Origin: Saccharopolyspora gloriosae
Lineage (GTDB): Bacteria; Actinomycetota; Actinomycetes; Mycobacteriales; Pseudonocardiaceae
Length of the DNA stretch: 64,000 bases
Direction of reading: 5' to 3'
NCBI RefSeq assembly: GCF_014203325.1
Contig: NZ_JACHIV010000001.1
Location: 5,891,501 to 5,955,500 of the forward strand
Made by a program: the position numbers and the translations under genes. Positions 44,341 to 56,082 of the stretch are shown here, in pieces (the first letter of the stretch is position 1; every line of letters starts with the position of its first letter). The notes under the pieces are model-generated. The model saw only the letters and a list, made by a program, of their open reading frames with translations, made no database searches and was not told the DNA's origin.

Positions 44341-46068
44341 TCAGAACAGGAAGTACCGCTGGGCCATGGGGAGTTCGCGCACCGGCTGCGGTTCCACCAG
44401 ATCACCGTCGATGCGCACCGCGAAGCTGTCCGGGTCCACCTCGATGTCCGGGGTGGCGTCGTTGAGCAGCATCGACGCCTTCGTCACCTGCCGCGTGCCG
44501 CGCACCGCGACGAGTTCCCGCTCCAGCCCGAGCCGGTCGCCGAGCCCGGAGTCCACGGCCTCCGGCGCCACGAAGTGCACACCGGCGCGAGCGGCGGCCC
44601 GGCCCGCCGCACCGAACATGGGGCGCCCGAGCACGGGCTGCGGCGTGGGGATCGAGGCGTTCGCGTCACCCATCTGCGCCCACGCGGGGAAGCCGCCCTT
44701 GAACACCACGTCCGGCCGGACGCCGAAGAACTTCGGTTCCCACAGCACGAGGTCGGCGAGCTTGCCCACTTCGACCGAGCCCACCAGGTGGTCGATGCCG
44801 TGCGCCCGCGCCGGGTTGATCGTGTACTTCGCGAGGTAGCGCCGGGCGCGCAGGTTGTCGGCGGCGCCGTCGCCGGGCAGCGGGCCGCGCCGGTCCTTCA
44901 TCACGTGCGCCGTCTGCCAGGTCCGCACGATCACTTCGCCGATGCGCCCCATCGCCTGCGCGTCCGAGCTGATCATGGAGATGGCGCCGAGGTCGTGCAG
45001 CACGTCCTCGGCGGCGATGGTGCTCGGCCGGATCCGGCTCTCCGCGAACGCCAGGTCCTCCGGCACCGCCGGATTCAGGTGGTGGCACACCATCAGCATG
45101 TCGAGGTGCTCGTCGATGGTGTTCACCGTGTGCGGCCGGGTCGGGTTCGTCGAGGACGGCAGCACGTTCGCGGCGGCGGCGACCCGGATGATGTCCGGCG
45201 CGTGCCCGCCGCCGGCGCCTTCGGCGTGGTAGGCGTTGATGGAGCGGCCGTTGATCGCCGCGAGCGTGGACTCCAGGAATCCGGTCTCGTTGAGCGTGTC
45301 GGTGTGGATCGCCACCTGCACCCCGGAGCGTTCGGCGCAGCGCAGCGCGGCGTCGATCACCGCGGGCGTGCAGCCCCAGTCCTCGTGCAGCTTCAGCCCG
45401 CCCGCCCCGGCTCGCAGCTGCTCGTCGAGGGCGTCGCCGCGCACGGTGTTGCCCTTGCCGAGCAGCAGCAGGTTCACCGGCGCCTGCTCCAGCGCGGTGA
45501 GCATCCGGCCGAGGTTCCACGCGCCCGGCGTGACCGTGGTGGCCTTGCTGCCCTCGACCGGGCCGGTGCCGCCGCCGATGAGCGTGGTGAGCCCGGAGGC
45601 GATGGCGGTGTCGATCTCCTGCGGGCAGATGAAGTGCACGTGGCAGTCCACCCCGCCGGCGGTGAGGATCTTGCCGCCGCCGCCCACGACCTCCGTGGAC
45701 GGCCCGATGACCAGCGCCGGATCCACCCCGTCGGTGATGTCCGGGTTGCCCGCTTTGCCGATGCCGACGATGCGCCCGTCGCGCACGCCCACGTCGGCCT
45801 TGACCACGCCCCAGTGGTCCAGCACCACGACTCCGGTGATCACCAGGTCCGGGGTGCCTTCGGCGCGGGTGGCCGCGGATTGGCCCATCGACTCGCGGAT
45901 CACCTTGCCGCCGCCGAACACGGCTTCCTCGCCTGATCCGGCGGGCCCCGTGCTGCGGTCCTCGGTGACCTCCACCAGCAGATTCGTGTCGGCGAGCCGG
46001 ATCCGGTCGCCGGTGGTGGGCCCGAACAACTCCACGTAGCGGGCGCGGTCCACGGACGGAGTGCTCAC
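44341..46068 (-). CDS. ureC: Urease subunit alpha
   Basis: Catalytic subunit that hydrolyses urea to ammonia and carbamate at a dinickel centre. The 575-residue protein has the nickel ligands in [12 protein letters not shown], the carbamylated Lys in [13 protein letters not shown], further ligand and flap motifs [30 protein letters not shown] (mobile flap His) and [15 protein letters not shown] (ligand Asp). It begins with GTG 46068, overlapping ureB by four bases. No key residue is missing. Confidence 0.97.
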   Translation of the reverse strand: MSTPSVDRARYVELFGPTTGDRIRLADTNLLVEVTEDRSTGPAGSGEEAVFGGGKVIRESMGQSAATRAEGTPDLVITGVVVLDHWGVVKADVGVRDGRIVGIGKAGNPDITDGVDPALVIGPSTEVVGGGGKILTAGGVDCHVHFICPQEIDTAIASGLTTLIGGGTGPVEGSKATTVTPGAWNLGRMLTALEQAPVNLLLLGKGNTVRGDALDEQLRAGAGGLKLHEDWGCTPAVIDAALRCAERSGVQVAIHTDTLNETGFLESTLAAINGRSINAYHAEGAGGGHAPDIIRVAAAANVLPSSTNPTRPHTVNTIDEHLDMLMVCHHLNPAVPEDLAFAESRIRPSTIAAEDVLHDLGAISMISSDAQAMGRIGEVIVRTWQTAHVMKDRRGPLPGDGAADNLRARRYLAKYTINPARAHGIDHLVGSVEVGKLADLVLWEPKFFGVRPDVVFKGGFPAWAQMGDANASIPTPQPVLGRPMFGAAGRAAARAGVHFVAPEAVDSGLGDRLGLERELVAVRGTRQVTKASMLLNDATPDIEVDPDSFAVRIDGDLVEPQPVRELPMAQRYFLF

Positions 46069-46442
46069 GCGTTGCCCTCCCCCACCGCGCCGTAGCCGGG
46101 ATCGCCGGGCGCGGCGTCGCGCGCGTCCAGCTCCCCCGCGTACTCCTTGCGCAGCCCGCGCACGATCCGCGCGCCGCCGATCGGCACCAGGTCGACCTCC
46201 CGGTCCACGCCGGGTTCGAACCGCACCGCGGTGCCCGCGGGCACGTCCAGCCGGTGCCCCCACGCGGCCTCCCGGTCGAACGACAGACCGGAGTTGGCCG
46301 CGGCGAAGTGGTAGTGCGAGCCGACCTGCACGGCCCGGTCCGCGGTGTTCACCACGACCAGCCGCACGCGTGGGCGGCCGGGGTTCAGCGGCACCGGCTC
46401 GGCACCGGGCAGCACCTCTCCCGGGATCACGGGATCCGGCAT
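46065..46442 (-). CDS. ureB: Urease subunit beta
   Basis: The 125-residue structural subunit starts [20 protein letters not shown] and contains [20 protein letters not shown] and [17 protein letters not shown], the conserved UreB core. The C-terminal tail ([20 protein letters not shown]) is somewhat long. It lies 91 bases downstream of ureA. Confidence 0.96.
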   Translation of the reverse strand: MPDPVIPGEVLPGAEPVPLNPGRPRVRLVVVNTADRAVQVGSHYHFAAANSGLSFDREAAWGHRLDVPAGTAVRFEPGVDREVDLVPIGGARIVRGLRKEYAGELDARDAAPGDPGYGAVGEGNA

Positions 46443-46533
46443 GACGCCTCCCTGCTCATCGAGAACGACTCGGGCCCGGACCGCGGGCCCGCACGGCCCA
46501 CGTCGAGGAGCCGACCACCAGCGCGGAACGCCC

Positions 46534-46836
<303 letters not shown>

Positions 46837-47128
46837 GACACCTCTGTAGCACGGTCACCCGAACGCCGAGTGCCGATCAGCGCGGGAATTGATCCTGGTT
46901 AACACCCTTTTCGCGGGATTGTCACAACCGTCCCGCACCGGAGGCCGTGTGATCTTCGCCATCGGGACCGTCCGCACCGATTGCCTCCGCCCGCGCGCCG
47001 GGTGCAGTGTTACCGGCACAGCACAGGCTGCGACCGATCGCATTCGTGCTCATGCACCCCGCCACGTCCCGCCGAGCGCCGCAGCGCGCCCGGCCATCCG
47101 AACGACTCAACGAGGAGACGAGGCAATC

Positions 47129-48262
47129 ATGGGCACCAGCACAGGCGGCTCCGACTTCCGCCCCGGCCTGGAAGGCGTCGTCGCGTTCCAGACCGAGATC
47201 GCCGAACCCGATCGGGACGGCGGCGCGCTGCGCTACCGCGGCGTCGACATCGAGGACCTGGCGGGCAAGGTCTCCTTCGGCGACGTGTGGCAACTGCTGG
47301 TCGACGGCCGCTTCGGCCGGGGCCTGCCGGACGCCGGAACCGCCGAGCTGCCGGTGCGCACCGGCGACGTGCGCGCCGACGCGCAGGCCGCGATCGCGAT
47401 GCTCGCGCCCGCGCACGGGTTCGAGCCGCTGCTGGACATCACCGAGGACACCGCCCGCGACCAGCTCGCGCTGACCACGACGCTCGGACTGTCCTACGTG
47501 GCCCAGTCCGCTCGCGGCACCGACCTGCCCGCCGTGCCGGCGGCACGCGTCGCCGAGGCCGCGACCCTCACCGAAGCGTTCCTCACCCGCTGGCGCGGCG
47601 AACCCGACCCGGCCCACGTGCAGGCGCTGGACGCCTACTGGGTGTCGGCGGCCGAGCACGGCCTCAACGCCTCCACCTTCACCGCCCGCGTCATCGCCTC
47701 CACCGGCGCCGACGTGGCGGCCAGCCTCTCCGGCGCGGTCGGCGCCATGTCCGGTCCGCTGCACGGCGGCGCTCCGGCGCGGGTGCTGCCGATGCTGGCC
47801 GAGGCCGAGCGCACCGGCGACGCCCGCGGGGTCGTCGAGTCCATCCTGGACCGCGGCGAGCGGCTGATGGGCTTCGGCCACCGCGTGTACCGCGCGGAGG
47901 ACCCGCGGGCGCGGGTGCTGCGCAACACCTGCGAGCAGCTCTCCGCTCCGCGCTACGAGGCCGCCGCCGAGCTGGAGCGCGCCGCGCTGTCGGTGCTGCG
48001 CGAGCGGCGCCCGGACCGGCCGATCGAGACGAACGTGGAGTTCTGGGCGGCGGTGATCCTGGACTTCGCCCAGGTGCCGACCGAGATGATGCCCGCGATG
48101 TTCACCTGCGCCCGCACCGCGGGCTGGTCCGCCCACGTGCTGGAGCAGCAGCGCACCGGCCGCCTGGTGCGCCCGTCCGCGCAGTACGTCGGCCCGGAGC
48201 CGCGCTCGCCGCAGCACGTCGAGGGCTGGGACTCGGTCAAGTTCCTGCCGGTCGCGGTCTGA
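47129..48262 (+). CDS. citA: Citrate synthase 2 (CitA-like)
   Basis: The 377-residue protein is a shorter citrate synthase. It has MSGPLHGGAPARVLPML and MGFGHRVYRAEDPRARVL, the two active-site His segments; the third segment reads NVEFWAAVILDFAQVP, with Glu in place of the usual Asp. The related mycobacterial CitA is a citrate synthase with the same general build, so activity is likely, but 2-methylcitrate synthase activity cannot be excluded. ATG 47129 has GAGGAGACGAGG upstream. It is divergent from ureA. Confidence 0.88.
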   Translation: MGTSTGGSDFRPGLEGVVAFQTEIAEPDRDGGALRYRGVDIEDLAGKVSFGDVWQLLVDGRFGRGLPDAGTAELPVRTGDVRADAQAAIAMLAPAHGFEPLLDITEDTARDQLALTTTLGLSYVAQSARGTDLPAVPAARVAEAATLTEAFLTRWRGEPDPAHVQALDAYWVSAAEHGLNASTFTARVIASTGADVAASLSGAVGAMSGPLHGGAPARVLPMLAEAERTGDARGVVESILDRGERLMGFGHRVYRAEDPRARVLRNTCEQLSAPRYEAAAELERAALSVLRERRPDRPIETNVEFWAAVILDFAQVPTEMMPAMFTCARTAGWSAHVLEQQRTGRLVRPSAQYVGPEPRSPQHVEGWDSVKFLPVAV

Positions 48263-48373
48263 TCCCGCCCTCCGGCCGCGCGGGGCTCGTGCGGAGTTCG
48301 CCCTCCGCACGAGCCCGCGGGAACGCTCCGTGACGGAGCGGCGGCGCCCTGTCACTACGCGTATCGATCTCGG

Positions 48374-48379
48374 TACAGT
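48374..48379 (+). promoter_or_regulatory. -10 box (TACAGT) for leaderless SEC-C gene
   Basis: TACAGT lies six bases before the ATG at 48386, without a ribosome binding site. Confidence 0.45.
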
Positions 48380-48385
48380 GGCGGC

Positions 48386-49330
48386 ATGAGCGGGGACAGC
48401 AGCCGCGAGGCCGCCATCGCGCGGGCCGAGGAACTCGAAGCGGACGCCGAGCACAGCGGCGAACGCACCGATGACCTGGTCGAAGCCGCGAGCTACTGGC
48501 GCAACGCGCACGAACCGGATCGGGAACGCGCCGCGCTGCTGGCCGCGATCGACGCCGACTCCGGTGATTCGCTGTTCGACCCGCGCGCCACCTACGCCGA
48601 GATGCTGATGCGGCGCGGCCAACGCGCCGAAGCCGACGCGCTGCTCAACGAGCTCATGGACGATCTCACCGCCCGCGAGCACACCTACATCGCCGCCTCC
48701 ACCGCCTACCAGCACGCCGGGGACACGGCGGCGGCGTTGCGCTGGCTCCACATCGGCATCGGCCGCCTGATCCCGGACGTGACCGACCCCGATGCCGATC
48801 TCGGCGTCGACGACCCGGGCGTGGAGCTGCTGCGCATGCGGCGCGAGATCCGCACCGGTCTCGGCGAGCAGCCCGACGACCTCGACCGCGCGCTGGACAT
48901 GATCTCCGACGCGGCGTTCGACCGGGACCTCTCCGAGGCGTTCTTCGAGGAGGTCGCGGACCGGCACGACGTGGTCGTGCTGCACTGGCCGGCCGACGCC
49001 CTCGCCGAACTCCGCAGCCGCGAACCGGAGCTGCCCCTCCCCCAGGACCACGACGCGCACCTGCTGGAACTGCAGCGCGAGATGCTGCTCGCCGACCGCG
49101 ACGGCAAGCGCGCGACCGTCGTGGACGGCTCCGCCGACGGCTACGCCGCGTTCTGCGCCGAGGTCGACCTGCCCACCGGTGCCGCGGGCTCCCTGGAGCA
49201 GTACCGGACCGATCTGCTGCTGCGCGGCGAATGGCGCAGCTGGCCGCCGGAGCGCAACGCTGCGTGCTGGTGCGGATCGGAGCGCAAGTACAAGAAGTGC
49301 TGCGGCGCACCCGGCCGCACCGATGCCTGA
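48386..49330 (+). CDS. TPR-like protein with C-terminal SEC-C zinc motif
   Basis: The 314-residue protein has helical repeats in its N-terminal half (EELEADAEHSGERTDDLVEA, then YAEMLMRRGQRAEADALLNEL and ASTAYQHAGDTAAALRWLHI) and ends with NAACWCGSERKYKKCCGAP, a SEC-C zinc-binding motif of the form CxCxnCC. SEC-C motifs serve as protein- or translation-machinery contacts. The function is unknown. It lies between citA and serC and is probably leaderless. Confidence 0.85.
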   Translation: MSGDSSREAAIARAEELEADAEHSGERTDDLVEAASYWRNAHEPDRERAALLAAIDADSGDSLFDPRATYAEMLMRRGQRAEADALLNELMDDLTAREHTYIAASTAYQHAGDTAAALRWLHIGIGRLIPDVTDPDADLGVDDPGVELLRMRREIRTGLGEQPDDLDRALDMISDAAFDRDLSEAFFEEVADRHDVVVLHWPADALAELRSREPELPLPQDHDAHLLELQREMLLADRDGKRATVVDGSADGYAAFCAEVDLPTGAAGSLEQYRTDLLLRGEWRSWPPERNAACWCGSERKYKKCCGAPGRTDA

Positions 49331-49463
49331 AATGCCTGGTCACACGGCCTAGTTTCGATCACCTGAAGGTCCGGTTGCTGGCCAAAGCGCCTCCCGCGCA
49401 GTAAGTTGCCAAGCGGCTCAGGCACCTGCGGCGCACCCGGAAATTCACCTTTCCGACCCGTAG

Positions 49464-50753
<1,290 letters not shown>

Positions 50754-50829
50754 GCGCGGCGCGCCTGTCTCACGAGGTCGCCCGCGCACCATGGCGACCG
50801 GCACATCCGTGTCACCCGAACTGGCTGTT

Positions 50830-50846
50830 GATCACTTGCTGTGATC
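50830..50846. promoter_or_regulatory. Inverted repeat GATCAC-N5-GTGATC upstream of sepH
   Basis: A perfect 6-bp inverted repeat with a 5-base spacer, 76 bases past serC. It may be a transcription-factor site; the regulator is not known. Confidence 0.35.
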
Positions 50847-50937
50847 GGAATAGTGGTCGGATTTCGCCAAGTGTTCGCATGTCGACCGCTATTCAGGCAA
50901 GATCGGGTAGGGAGAGGATGGTCACGAAGCGACACCG

Positions 50938-50977
50938 AACCCGGCGTGGCTCCTCCGTCAAGAGGGCACGCCGGGTT
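50938..50977 (+). terminator. Strong two-part hairpin in the serC-sepH gap
   Basis: AACCCGGCGTG pairs with CACGCCGGGTT (11 bp, perfect) and the loop contains CCTC/GAGG. It lies 40 bases before the sepH ATG. It may end serC transcription or form a leader structure of sepH. A further GTCAC-N6-GTGAC pair (50981-50996) follows. Confidence 0.5.
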
Positions 50978-51017
50978 ACGGTCACAGCTTGGTGACAACG
51001 ACCGGGGAGGCTGGCGT

Positions 51018-51947
51018 ATGCGCGCGCTGCGGGTTGTCGGGCTTGATGAGGACGGTGAGACCGTCATCTGTGAAGACCCCGAGAACGGCGACCGTTTTTC
51101 GGTGCCCGCCGACGAACGGCTACGTGCCGCCGCGCGCGGTGACCTGACCCGTCTCGGCCAGGTGCAGATCGAGATGGAGGCGCAGATGCGCCCCCGCGAG
51201 ATCCAGGCCCGGGTGCGCGCGGGCGCCTCGGTCGAGGACGTCGCCACCGCCGCCGGCATCCCGGAGCAGCGGGTGGAGCGCTACGCCTACCCGGTGCTGC
51301 TGGAGCGCGCGCAGATCGCCGAGCGCTCGCAGCGCGCCCACCCCGTCCGCGAGGACGGCCCCGACGTGCAGACCCTCGGCGAGGTCGTCGCGCACACCTT
51401 CGGGATGCGCGGGCACGACTTCACCGACGCGAACTGGGACGCGTGGCGCGGCGAGGACGGCAAGTGGGTCGTCCGGCTGCACTGGCAGGCCGGTCGTTCC
51501 GAGAACCACGCGCACTGGGTGTTCCACCCGGGTGCGCACGGCGGCACCGTCGCGCCGCTCGACGACCACGCGGTGGACCTGCTGGACCCGTCGCCGAACC
51601 GCCCGCTGCGGACGGTCCGGCCGGTGACGGCGCTGGCCCGCGAGGCCCTGGAACTGGACGAGTCCGAGGAGGAAGCGGTCGAGGACGAGGCCGCCACCCC
51701 GCCTCCGCCGGCACCGCCGAAGCAGGCGAGCCCGGTGATCCCGTCCCTGGACCTCGAACCGACTCCCGCGCCGTCCGAACCGGAACCGGAGCAGTCGGCA
51801 CCGCTGGCCGAGCAGGCCGGTGAGGACGACCTGGAAGCGGTGGAGGACGAGGCCGCGCGCAAGACCGAACCGGCGCGCAGGCGCAAGAACCACCCGATGG
51901 TCCCGTCCTGGGAGGACGTCCTGCTGGGAGTGCGCTCCCACCGTTGA
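51018..51947 (+). CDS. sepH: Cell-division regulator SepH (DUF3071)
   Basis: SepH-type proteins support FtsZ assembly at division septa in actinobacteria. The 309-residue protein begins [20 protein letters not shown], the DUF3071 start, and has an internal helix-turn-helix-like region [20 protein letters not shown] with [24 protein letters not shown]. The C-terminal third is acidic and Pro-rich and ends [21 protein letters not shown], the conserved SepH ending. GGGGAGGCTGGCGT is the ribosome site. It neighbours serC as in mycobacteria. Confidence 0.9.
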   Translation: MRALRVVGLDEDGETVICEDPENGDRFSVPADERLRAAARGDLTRLGQVQIEMEAQMRPREIQARVRAGASVEDVATAAGIPEQRVERYAYPVLLERAQIAERSQRAHPVREDGPDVQTLGEVVAHTFGMRGHDFTDANWDAWRGEDGKWVVRLHWQAGRSENHAHWVFHPGAHGGTVAPLDDHAVDLLDPSPNRPLRTVRPVTALAREALELDESEEEAVEDEAATPPPPAPPKQASPVIPSLDLEPTPAPSEPEPEQSAPLAEQAGEDDLEAVEDEAARKTEPARRRKNHPMVPSWEDVLLGVRSHR

Positions 51948-52045
51948 CGCACGTGCGCGAGGCCCCTTCGCCGACGGCGGTGCCGTCCGGAGGGGCCTTT
52001 CGCGTGTGCGCGCTCGACCGCCGCGACAGCCTGGAGGAGATCGCC

Positions 52046-52507
52046 ATGTCCGAGCCCCGTCCGCCGTTCCCGCCCTTCGACGAGGAGACGGCGGCGCGGA
52101 AGGTCCAGGCCGCCGAGGACGCCTGGAACACCCGCGATCCGCACCGGGTCAGCCTCGCGTACACGCCGGATTCGGTCTGGCGGAACCGGGACACCTTCGT
52201 CACCGGCCGCGAGGAGATCGTCGCGTTCCTCACCGCCAAGTGGGAGCGCGAACTGGACTACGCGCTGCGCAAGAGCCTGTGGAGCTTCACCGGTGATCGC
52301 ATCGCGGTCCGGTTCCAGTACGAGTGCCGCGATCACGACGGCCAGTGGTGGCGCAGCTACGGCAACGAGCTGTGGGAGTTCACCGGCACCGGCCTGATGC
52401 GCCGCCGCGAAGCCAGCATCAACGACGTCCGCATCACCGCCGCCGAACGCCGCTGGTTCGGCCCCCGCCCAGCAGACCAGCACGGCGAAGACATCCCGCT
52501 CGCGTGA
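52046..52507 (+). CDS. DUF1348/NTF2-like small protein
   Basis: The 153-residue protein reads [48 protein letters not shown] and [40 protein letters not shown], the pattern of the DUF1348 family with an NTF2-like fold. Its substrate or role is unknown. ATG 52046 has CTGGAGGAGATCGCC upstream. Dispersed repeat copy D follows its 3' end. Confidence 0.88.
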   Translation: MSEPRPPFPPFDEETAARKVQAAEDAWNTRDPHRVSLAYTPDSVWRNRDTFVTGREEIVAFLTAKWERELDYALRKSLWSFTGDRIAVRFQYECRDHDGQWWRSYGNELWEFTGTGLMRRREASINDVRITAAERRWFGPRPADQHGEDIPLA

Positions 52508-52581
52508 GGCGTCAGGGCCTGCCGGACCGGGAGGCTGCCTTTGATCTCGTCGTTGCGGCCGGGCAGGGTTCTTGATCCCTG

Positions 52582-52738
52582 TCTTGTCAGCGGCGAAGCC
52601 GCTGAGCAGCGACCCAGCACGCAGGTCGACCACCCGCGGGTTCTCAGCGGTTTCCTCGCGAGGACAGCTTTTTCCCTCGTGGCGGAGCCACTCGGGAAAA
52701 AGATCCCGCAGCGAGGAAACCGCTGAGGTTCCGCCACC
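52582..52738 (+). repeat. Dispersed hairpin element, copy D (full)
   Basis: CTTGTCAGCGGCGAAGCCGC, GACCACCCGCGGGTTCTCAGC, outer stem CAGCGGTTTCCTCGC with GCGAGGAAACCGCTG, constants GAGGACAG and ATCCCGCA, inner hairpin CTTTTTCCC/GGGAAAAAG, apical GTGGCGGAGCCAC and GGTTCCGC. The right end is 40 bases from the stop codon of the DUF2537 gene. Confidence 0.9.
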
Positions 52739-52778
52739 CGCCCCACCTGGCAAGCCGAGTCGACGATTCCGATCTCGA

Positions 52779-53399
52779 TCAGCCCAGCAAGGAGAGCAGC
52801 AGTGCCAGCCAGGCTAAGAGGACTCCGCCGGCTGCTCCGAAGGCGACCCAGCGCCAGACGGGGACTCGCCTGCCCAGCCAGATCGACGGGGCGAAGCCGC
52901 CGACCACGACGGCGTTGACCAGCAGCGCCAGCACCAGGCTCACCTCGGCCAGGCCGCGGCTGACCACCACCAGCGAGACCGTCACGATCGCGGCGATCAC
53001 CACGCTGATCGTGATCCCGGTGGCCCACGGCACCGGTTCCGGCGGTCCGTCGGCGGGTGCCGCCCGGCGGACCCGGCTCATCCGGCCGCGGGAGGGGTCC
53101 CAGTAACCGACCTCGCCGCCGGTCTCGGCGGCGAGCCGCGCCGCGAGCTGACGGCCGCGGCGCGACATCAGGACCGCGGAGGTCTCGCCGGAGATGTCCT
53201 GGTCCGGCGGCACCGTGTGCACCACGTGCGCCCACTCGTGCAGGTCTTCCACCAGCGTCGAGGGCAGTGCGAGCCGCGCCGGGTCGTACTCGTGGACGGC
53301 TCGCCGCTCCTGATCCTCGGTCGCGGCTCGGTTGACGAGCACGGCGCGTCCTCGGCGCACCCGCAGTTCCCACCGCGAGCGCTGCGCTGCTCGGGTCAT
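52779..53399 (-). CDS. DUF2537 membrane protein
   Basis: The 206-residue protein has a soluble N-terminal part (MTRAAQRSRWELRVRRGRAV, LVEDLHEWAHVVHTVPPD, LMSRRGRQLAARLA, VGYWDPSRGRM) and about four transmembrane helices from residue 120 (ITISVVIAAIVTVSLVVVS, VSLVLALLVNAVVVGGF, VAFGAAGGVLLAWLALLLSLL). This fits DUF2537 proteins, which accompany the spoU-type methyltransferase gene in mycobacteria. Its ATG overlaps the methyltransferase stop. Function unknown. Confidence 0.82.
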   Translation of the reverse strand: MTRAAQRSRWELRVRRGRAVLVNRAATEDQERRAVHEYDPARLALPSTLVEDLHEWAHVVHTVPPDQDISGETSAVLMSRRGRQLAARLAAETGGEVGYWDPSRGRMSRVRRAAPADGPPEPVPWATGITISVVIAAIVTVSLVVVSRGLAEVSLVLALLVNAVVVGGFAPSIWLGRRVPVWRWVAFGAAGGVLLAWLALLLSLLG

Positions 53400-54202
53400 C
53401 GTGCTCCGCTCATCGCGTGGAACACGATCGCACCGGCGGTGGCGACGTTGAGCGAGTCCACTTCGGGGTTCATCGGGATGCGCACCGGCAGGTCCGCGGC
53501 GGAGATGGTGTCCTCCGCCAGGCCGGGCCCTTCCGAGCCGAGCAGCACCGCGACGCGGCCCTGGTCGAGCCCGGCGTCCCGCAGCGAGGCGGCCGTGGCG
53601 CGCGGCGTGAGCGCGGCGATCCGGTAGCCGTGCTCGGTGAGCGTCCGCAGCCCGCCGGGCCAGGCGTCGAGGTGCGCGAACGGGACGCGCAGCACGTGAC
53701 CCATGGACACCCGGATGCTGCGCCGGTAAAGCGGGTCCGCGCAGCCCCCGCCGAGCAGGATCCCGTCGATGCCGAGCGCGGCGGCGTTGCGGAACAGCGC
53801 GCCCAGGTTCTCGTGGTCGCCGACCCCTTCGAGCACCGCGAGCCTGCGGGAGCCGCTGATCAGCTCGTCGGCGTCGACGGTGTGGGCGCGGTCGGCGACG
53901 GCGAGCACGCCGCGGTTGAGGTGGAAGCCGACGATCCGGCTCATCACGTCCGCGGACACCTCGTACGCGGGCACGTCGACGCCGGTGAGGTGGTCGGCGA
54001 GCGCGTCGAGGCGCTTGCGGACGCCGAGCAGCGCGCGCACCGGGTACGGGGAGTCGAGCAGTCGTTCGACGACCACGGTGCCTTCGGCGATGACCAGGCC
54101 GCGGCCACCGGGGCGGTCCGGGCGGCGGTCGGCGGTGGCGAGGTCCCGGAAGTCGTCGACCCTCGGGTCGTCGACGTCGGTCACCTCGTGCACGCGTGCC
54201 AC
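53396..54202 (-). CDS. TrmH/SpoU-family RNA 2'-O-methyltransferase
   Basis: The 268-residue protein is a SPOUT-type methyltransferase with the three motifs: NLGALFRNAAALGIDGILLGG, RVAVLLGSEGPGLAEDTI and IPMNPEVDSLNVATAGAIVF, which form the trefoil knot and SAM site. The target (tRNA or rRNA) is not evident. GTG 54202 (VARVHEVTDVDDPRVDDF) is the most likely start, but no strong ribosome site is present; the in-frame ATG at 54286 is longer than needed. It is coupled to the DUF2537 gene. Confidence 0.9.
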   Translation of the reverse strand: MARVHEVTDVDDPRVDDFRDLATADRRPDRPGGRGLVIAEGTVVVERLLDSPYPVRALLGVRKRLDALADHLTGVDVPAYEVSADVMSRIVGFHLNRGVLAVADRAHTVDADELISGSRRLAVLEGVGDHENLGALFRNAAALGIDGILLGGGCADPLYRRSIRVSMGHVLRVPFAHLDAWPGGLRTLTEHGYRIAALTPRATAASLRDAGLDQGRVAVLLGSEGPGLAEDTISAADLPVRIPMNPEVDSLNVATAGAIVFHAMSGAR

Positions 54203-54544
54203 GCGTGCATTTTGGCATTCCGCATCGCCCCGGCCGGAACGGTGTCGCGATCTTGCCGGGCCGCGGCCCGTGATGATCGAGCTCACAACGGTCGGGTGTG
54301 GGCGCTGGGCATAACGGGGACTCCCACATTGTTAGTTGCAGAGAGCAAACTGTCGTCGTCGCCCGTCTCGTTCCGGAGGCCCGGGCGACGCCCGGAACTC
54401 TGAGGCGTCCGGCTCGCCCGCGAGCGATCGCGACGCGGTGAGGCGGTTCGCAGGTGGCGTGCCGGGGGGCGCCCACCACCGACCGCACTCGCACCGATTC
54501 CGCCGGGCCGCAGCACGTCCGGTGGCAACCCGATGAGGAGACCC

Positions 54545-55861
54545 ATGTCCACCGCCGAGGACACCACGATCGATGGGGCCCAGCGCCGGTTGGGGAGCAA
54601 GACCAAATTCGCGCTCATCCTCGGTGGGCTGACGGCTTTCGGGCCGCTGTCCATCGACATGTACCTACCTGCGCTGCCGCAGCTGACCACGGAGCTGGGG
54701 GCCACCGAGTCACAGGCGCAGCTGACGCTGACGGCGGTCCTGCTCGGCCTCGCGCTGGGCCAGCTGGTCGCCGGGCCGATCAGCGACTCCGTCGGCAGGC
54801 GGCGCCCGCTACTGGTCGGGCTCGCCGTGTACATCGTCGCGTCGGTGCTGTGCGCGCTGTCCGGGTCGATCTACGCGCTGGCGGGCCTGCGGCTGTTGCA
54901 GGGCGCGGGCGCCGCGGCGGGCATGGTGATCGCCCGAGCGGCGGTCCGCGACCTGTACTCCGGTGTGGAGGCCGCCCGGTTCTTCTCGTCGCTGATGCTG
55001 GTGACCGGGCTGGCGCCGATCTTGGCGCCGGTCGCGGGCGGGCAGATCCTGGCGCACACCACGTGGCGCGGCGTGTTCGTCGTGCTGACCGCGTTCGGCA
55101 CGCTGCTGCTGCTGGTCGCGGCGTTCCTGCTGCCGGAGACGAAGCCGAAGCAGTGGCGCCAGCCCGCGAACCTGGGCAGCACCTTCCGGACGTTCGGTTC
55201 GCTGCTGGCGGCACCGTCGTTCCTGGGCAACGCGCTGACCGGCGGCCTGGGCATGGCGGCGATGTTCGCCTACATCTCCGGTTCGTCGTTCGTGCTGCAG
55301 AACATCTACGCGATGTCGCCGCAGACCTACAGCATCGCGTTCGGGGCGAACGCGATCGGCCTGGTGCTGGCCGGGCAGGTCAACGCGCGGCTGGTCGGCC
55401 GGGTGGCTTCGGAGGCGCAGCTGCTGGTGGGCGCGCTGCTGACCTCCTCGGTGGCGGGCGCGGTGCTGCTGTCGGCGGCGGTGCTGGACCTGCCGCTGCC
55501 GTTCCTGCTGGGAGCGCTGTTCGTGATGGTCTCGGCGCTGGGCTTCGTCATGCCGAACACGACGATGCTGGCGCTGGCCGACAACCGCGAGGTCTCCGGG
55601 AGCGCGTCGGCGCTGCTGGGCGTGTGCCAGTTCATCGTCGGCGCGCTGGCCGCGCCGCTGGTCGGGCTGGGCGGCACGGGGTCCGCGGTGCCGATGGCGC
55701 TGGTGATGTTCGGCGTCGTGGTGGCCGCGACCGCCATGTTCCTGACGCTGGGGCGGCGCGGGCTCAATCGCACGGAGGTCGTCGCCAGCTCCGCCGAGGT
55801 TCGCCACGGCACCCCGGCCGAGGCCCCGGCGGAGCCGGACCGGACCGGTTCCGACCGCTGA
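54545..55861 (+). CDS. Bcr/CflA-family multidrug MFS exporter
   Basis: The 438-residue protein has about twelve transmembrane helices. The start MSTAEDTTIDGAQRRLGSK leads to LSIDMYLPALPQLTTELGAT, which is the Bcr/CflA signature, and GPISDSVGRRRPLLVGLAVY is the MFS loop 2-3 motif. A proton-coupled export role is expected. GAGGAG lies six bases before the ATG. Upstream (54290-54544) is a divergent promoter region with an imperfect AGTTGC-AGAGA-GCAAACT palindrome. A GC-rich hairpin (55876-55917) follows. Confidence 0.92.
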   Translation: MSTAEDTTIDGAQRRLGSKTKFALILGGLTAFGPLSIDMYLPALPQLTTELGATESQAQLTLTAVLLGLALGQLVAGPISDSVGRRRPLLVGLAVYIVASVLCALSGSIYALAGLRLLQGAGAAAGMVIARAAVRDLYSGVEAARFFSSLMLVTGLAPILAPVAGGQILAHTTWRGVFVVLTAFGTLLLLVAAFLLPETKPKQWRQPANLGSTFRTFGSLLAAPSFLGNALTGGLGMAAMFAYISGSSFVLQNIYAMSPQTYSIAFGANAIGLVLAGQVNARLVGRVASEAQLLVGALLTSSVAGAVLLSAAVLDLPLPFLLGALFVMVSALGFVMPNTTMLALADNREVSGSASALLGVCQFIVGALAAPLVGLGGTGSAVPMALVMFGVVVAATAMFLTLGRRGLNRTEVVASSAEVRHGTPAEAPAEPDRTGSDR

Positions 55862-55875
55862 CCTCGTGGTCCGCC

Positions 55876-55917
55876 GCGCGCGCGTCGTGCACCCCACGCA
55901 GGTGGACGACGCGCGCG
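55876..55917 (+). terminator. Long GC hairpin after the Bcr/CflA gene
   Basis: CGCGCGCGTCGTGCACC pairs with GGTGGACGACGCGCGCG with one mismatch; it begins 15 bases after the stop codon. Confidence 0.6.
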
Positions 55918-56082
55918 GGCGAGGAAATATCGTGCGGCCCGGAGTCGCGATCACGCCCGGCTCCGGCACGGCTGTGCCGCCGACCTCCGACCGCACGCCG
56001 CACCCCGCTCCGGTGAGAGCTCCGGGAGGTGCGGGCCGGGCACGCGCCCGGTGAGGACACGACGACCGAAGGCAGGGTTTCC

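Noticed and set aside
46837-47128. GlnR nitrogen-control box upstream of ureA
   Set aside because: GTGAC and GTTAAC half-sites are present but do not have the GTNAC-N6-GNAAC spacing.
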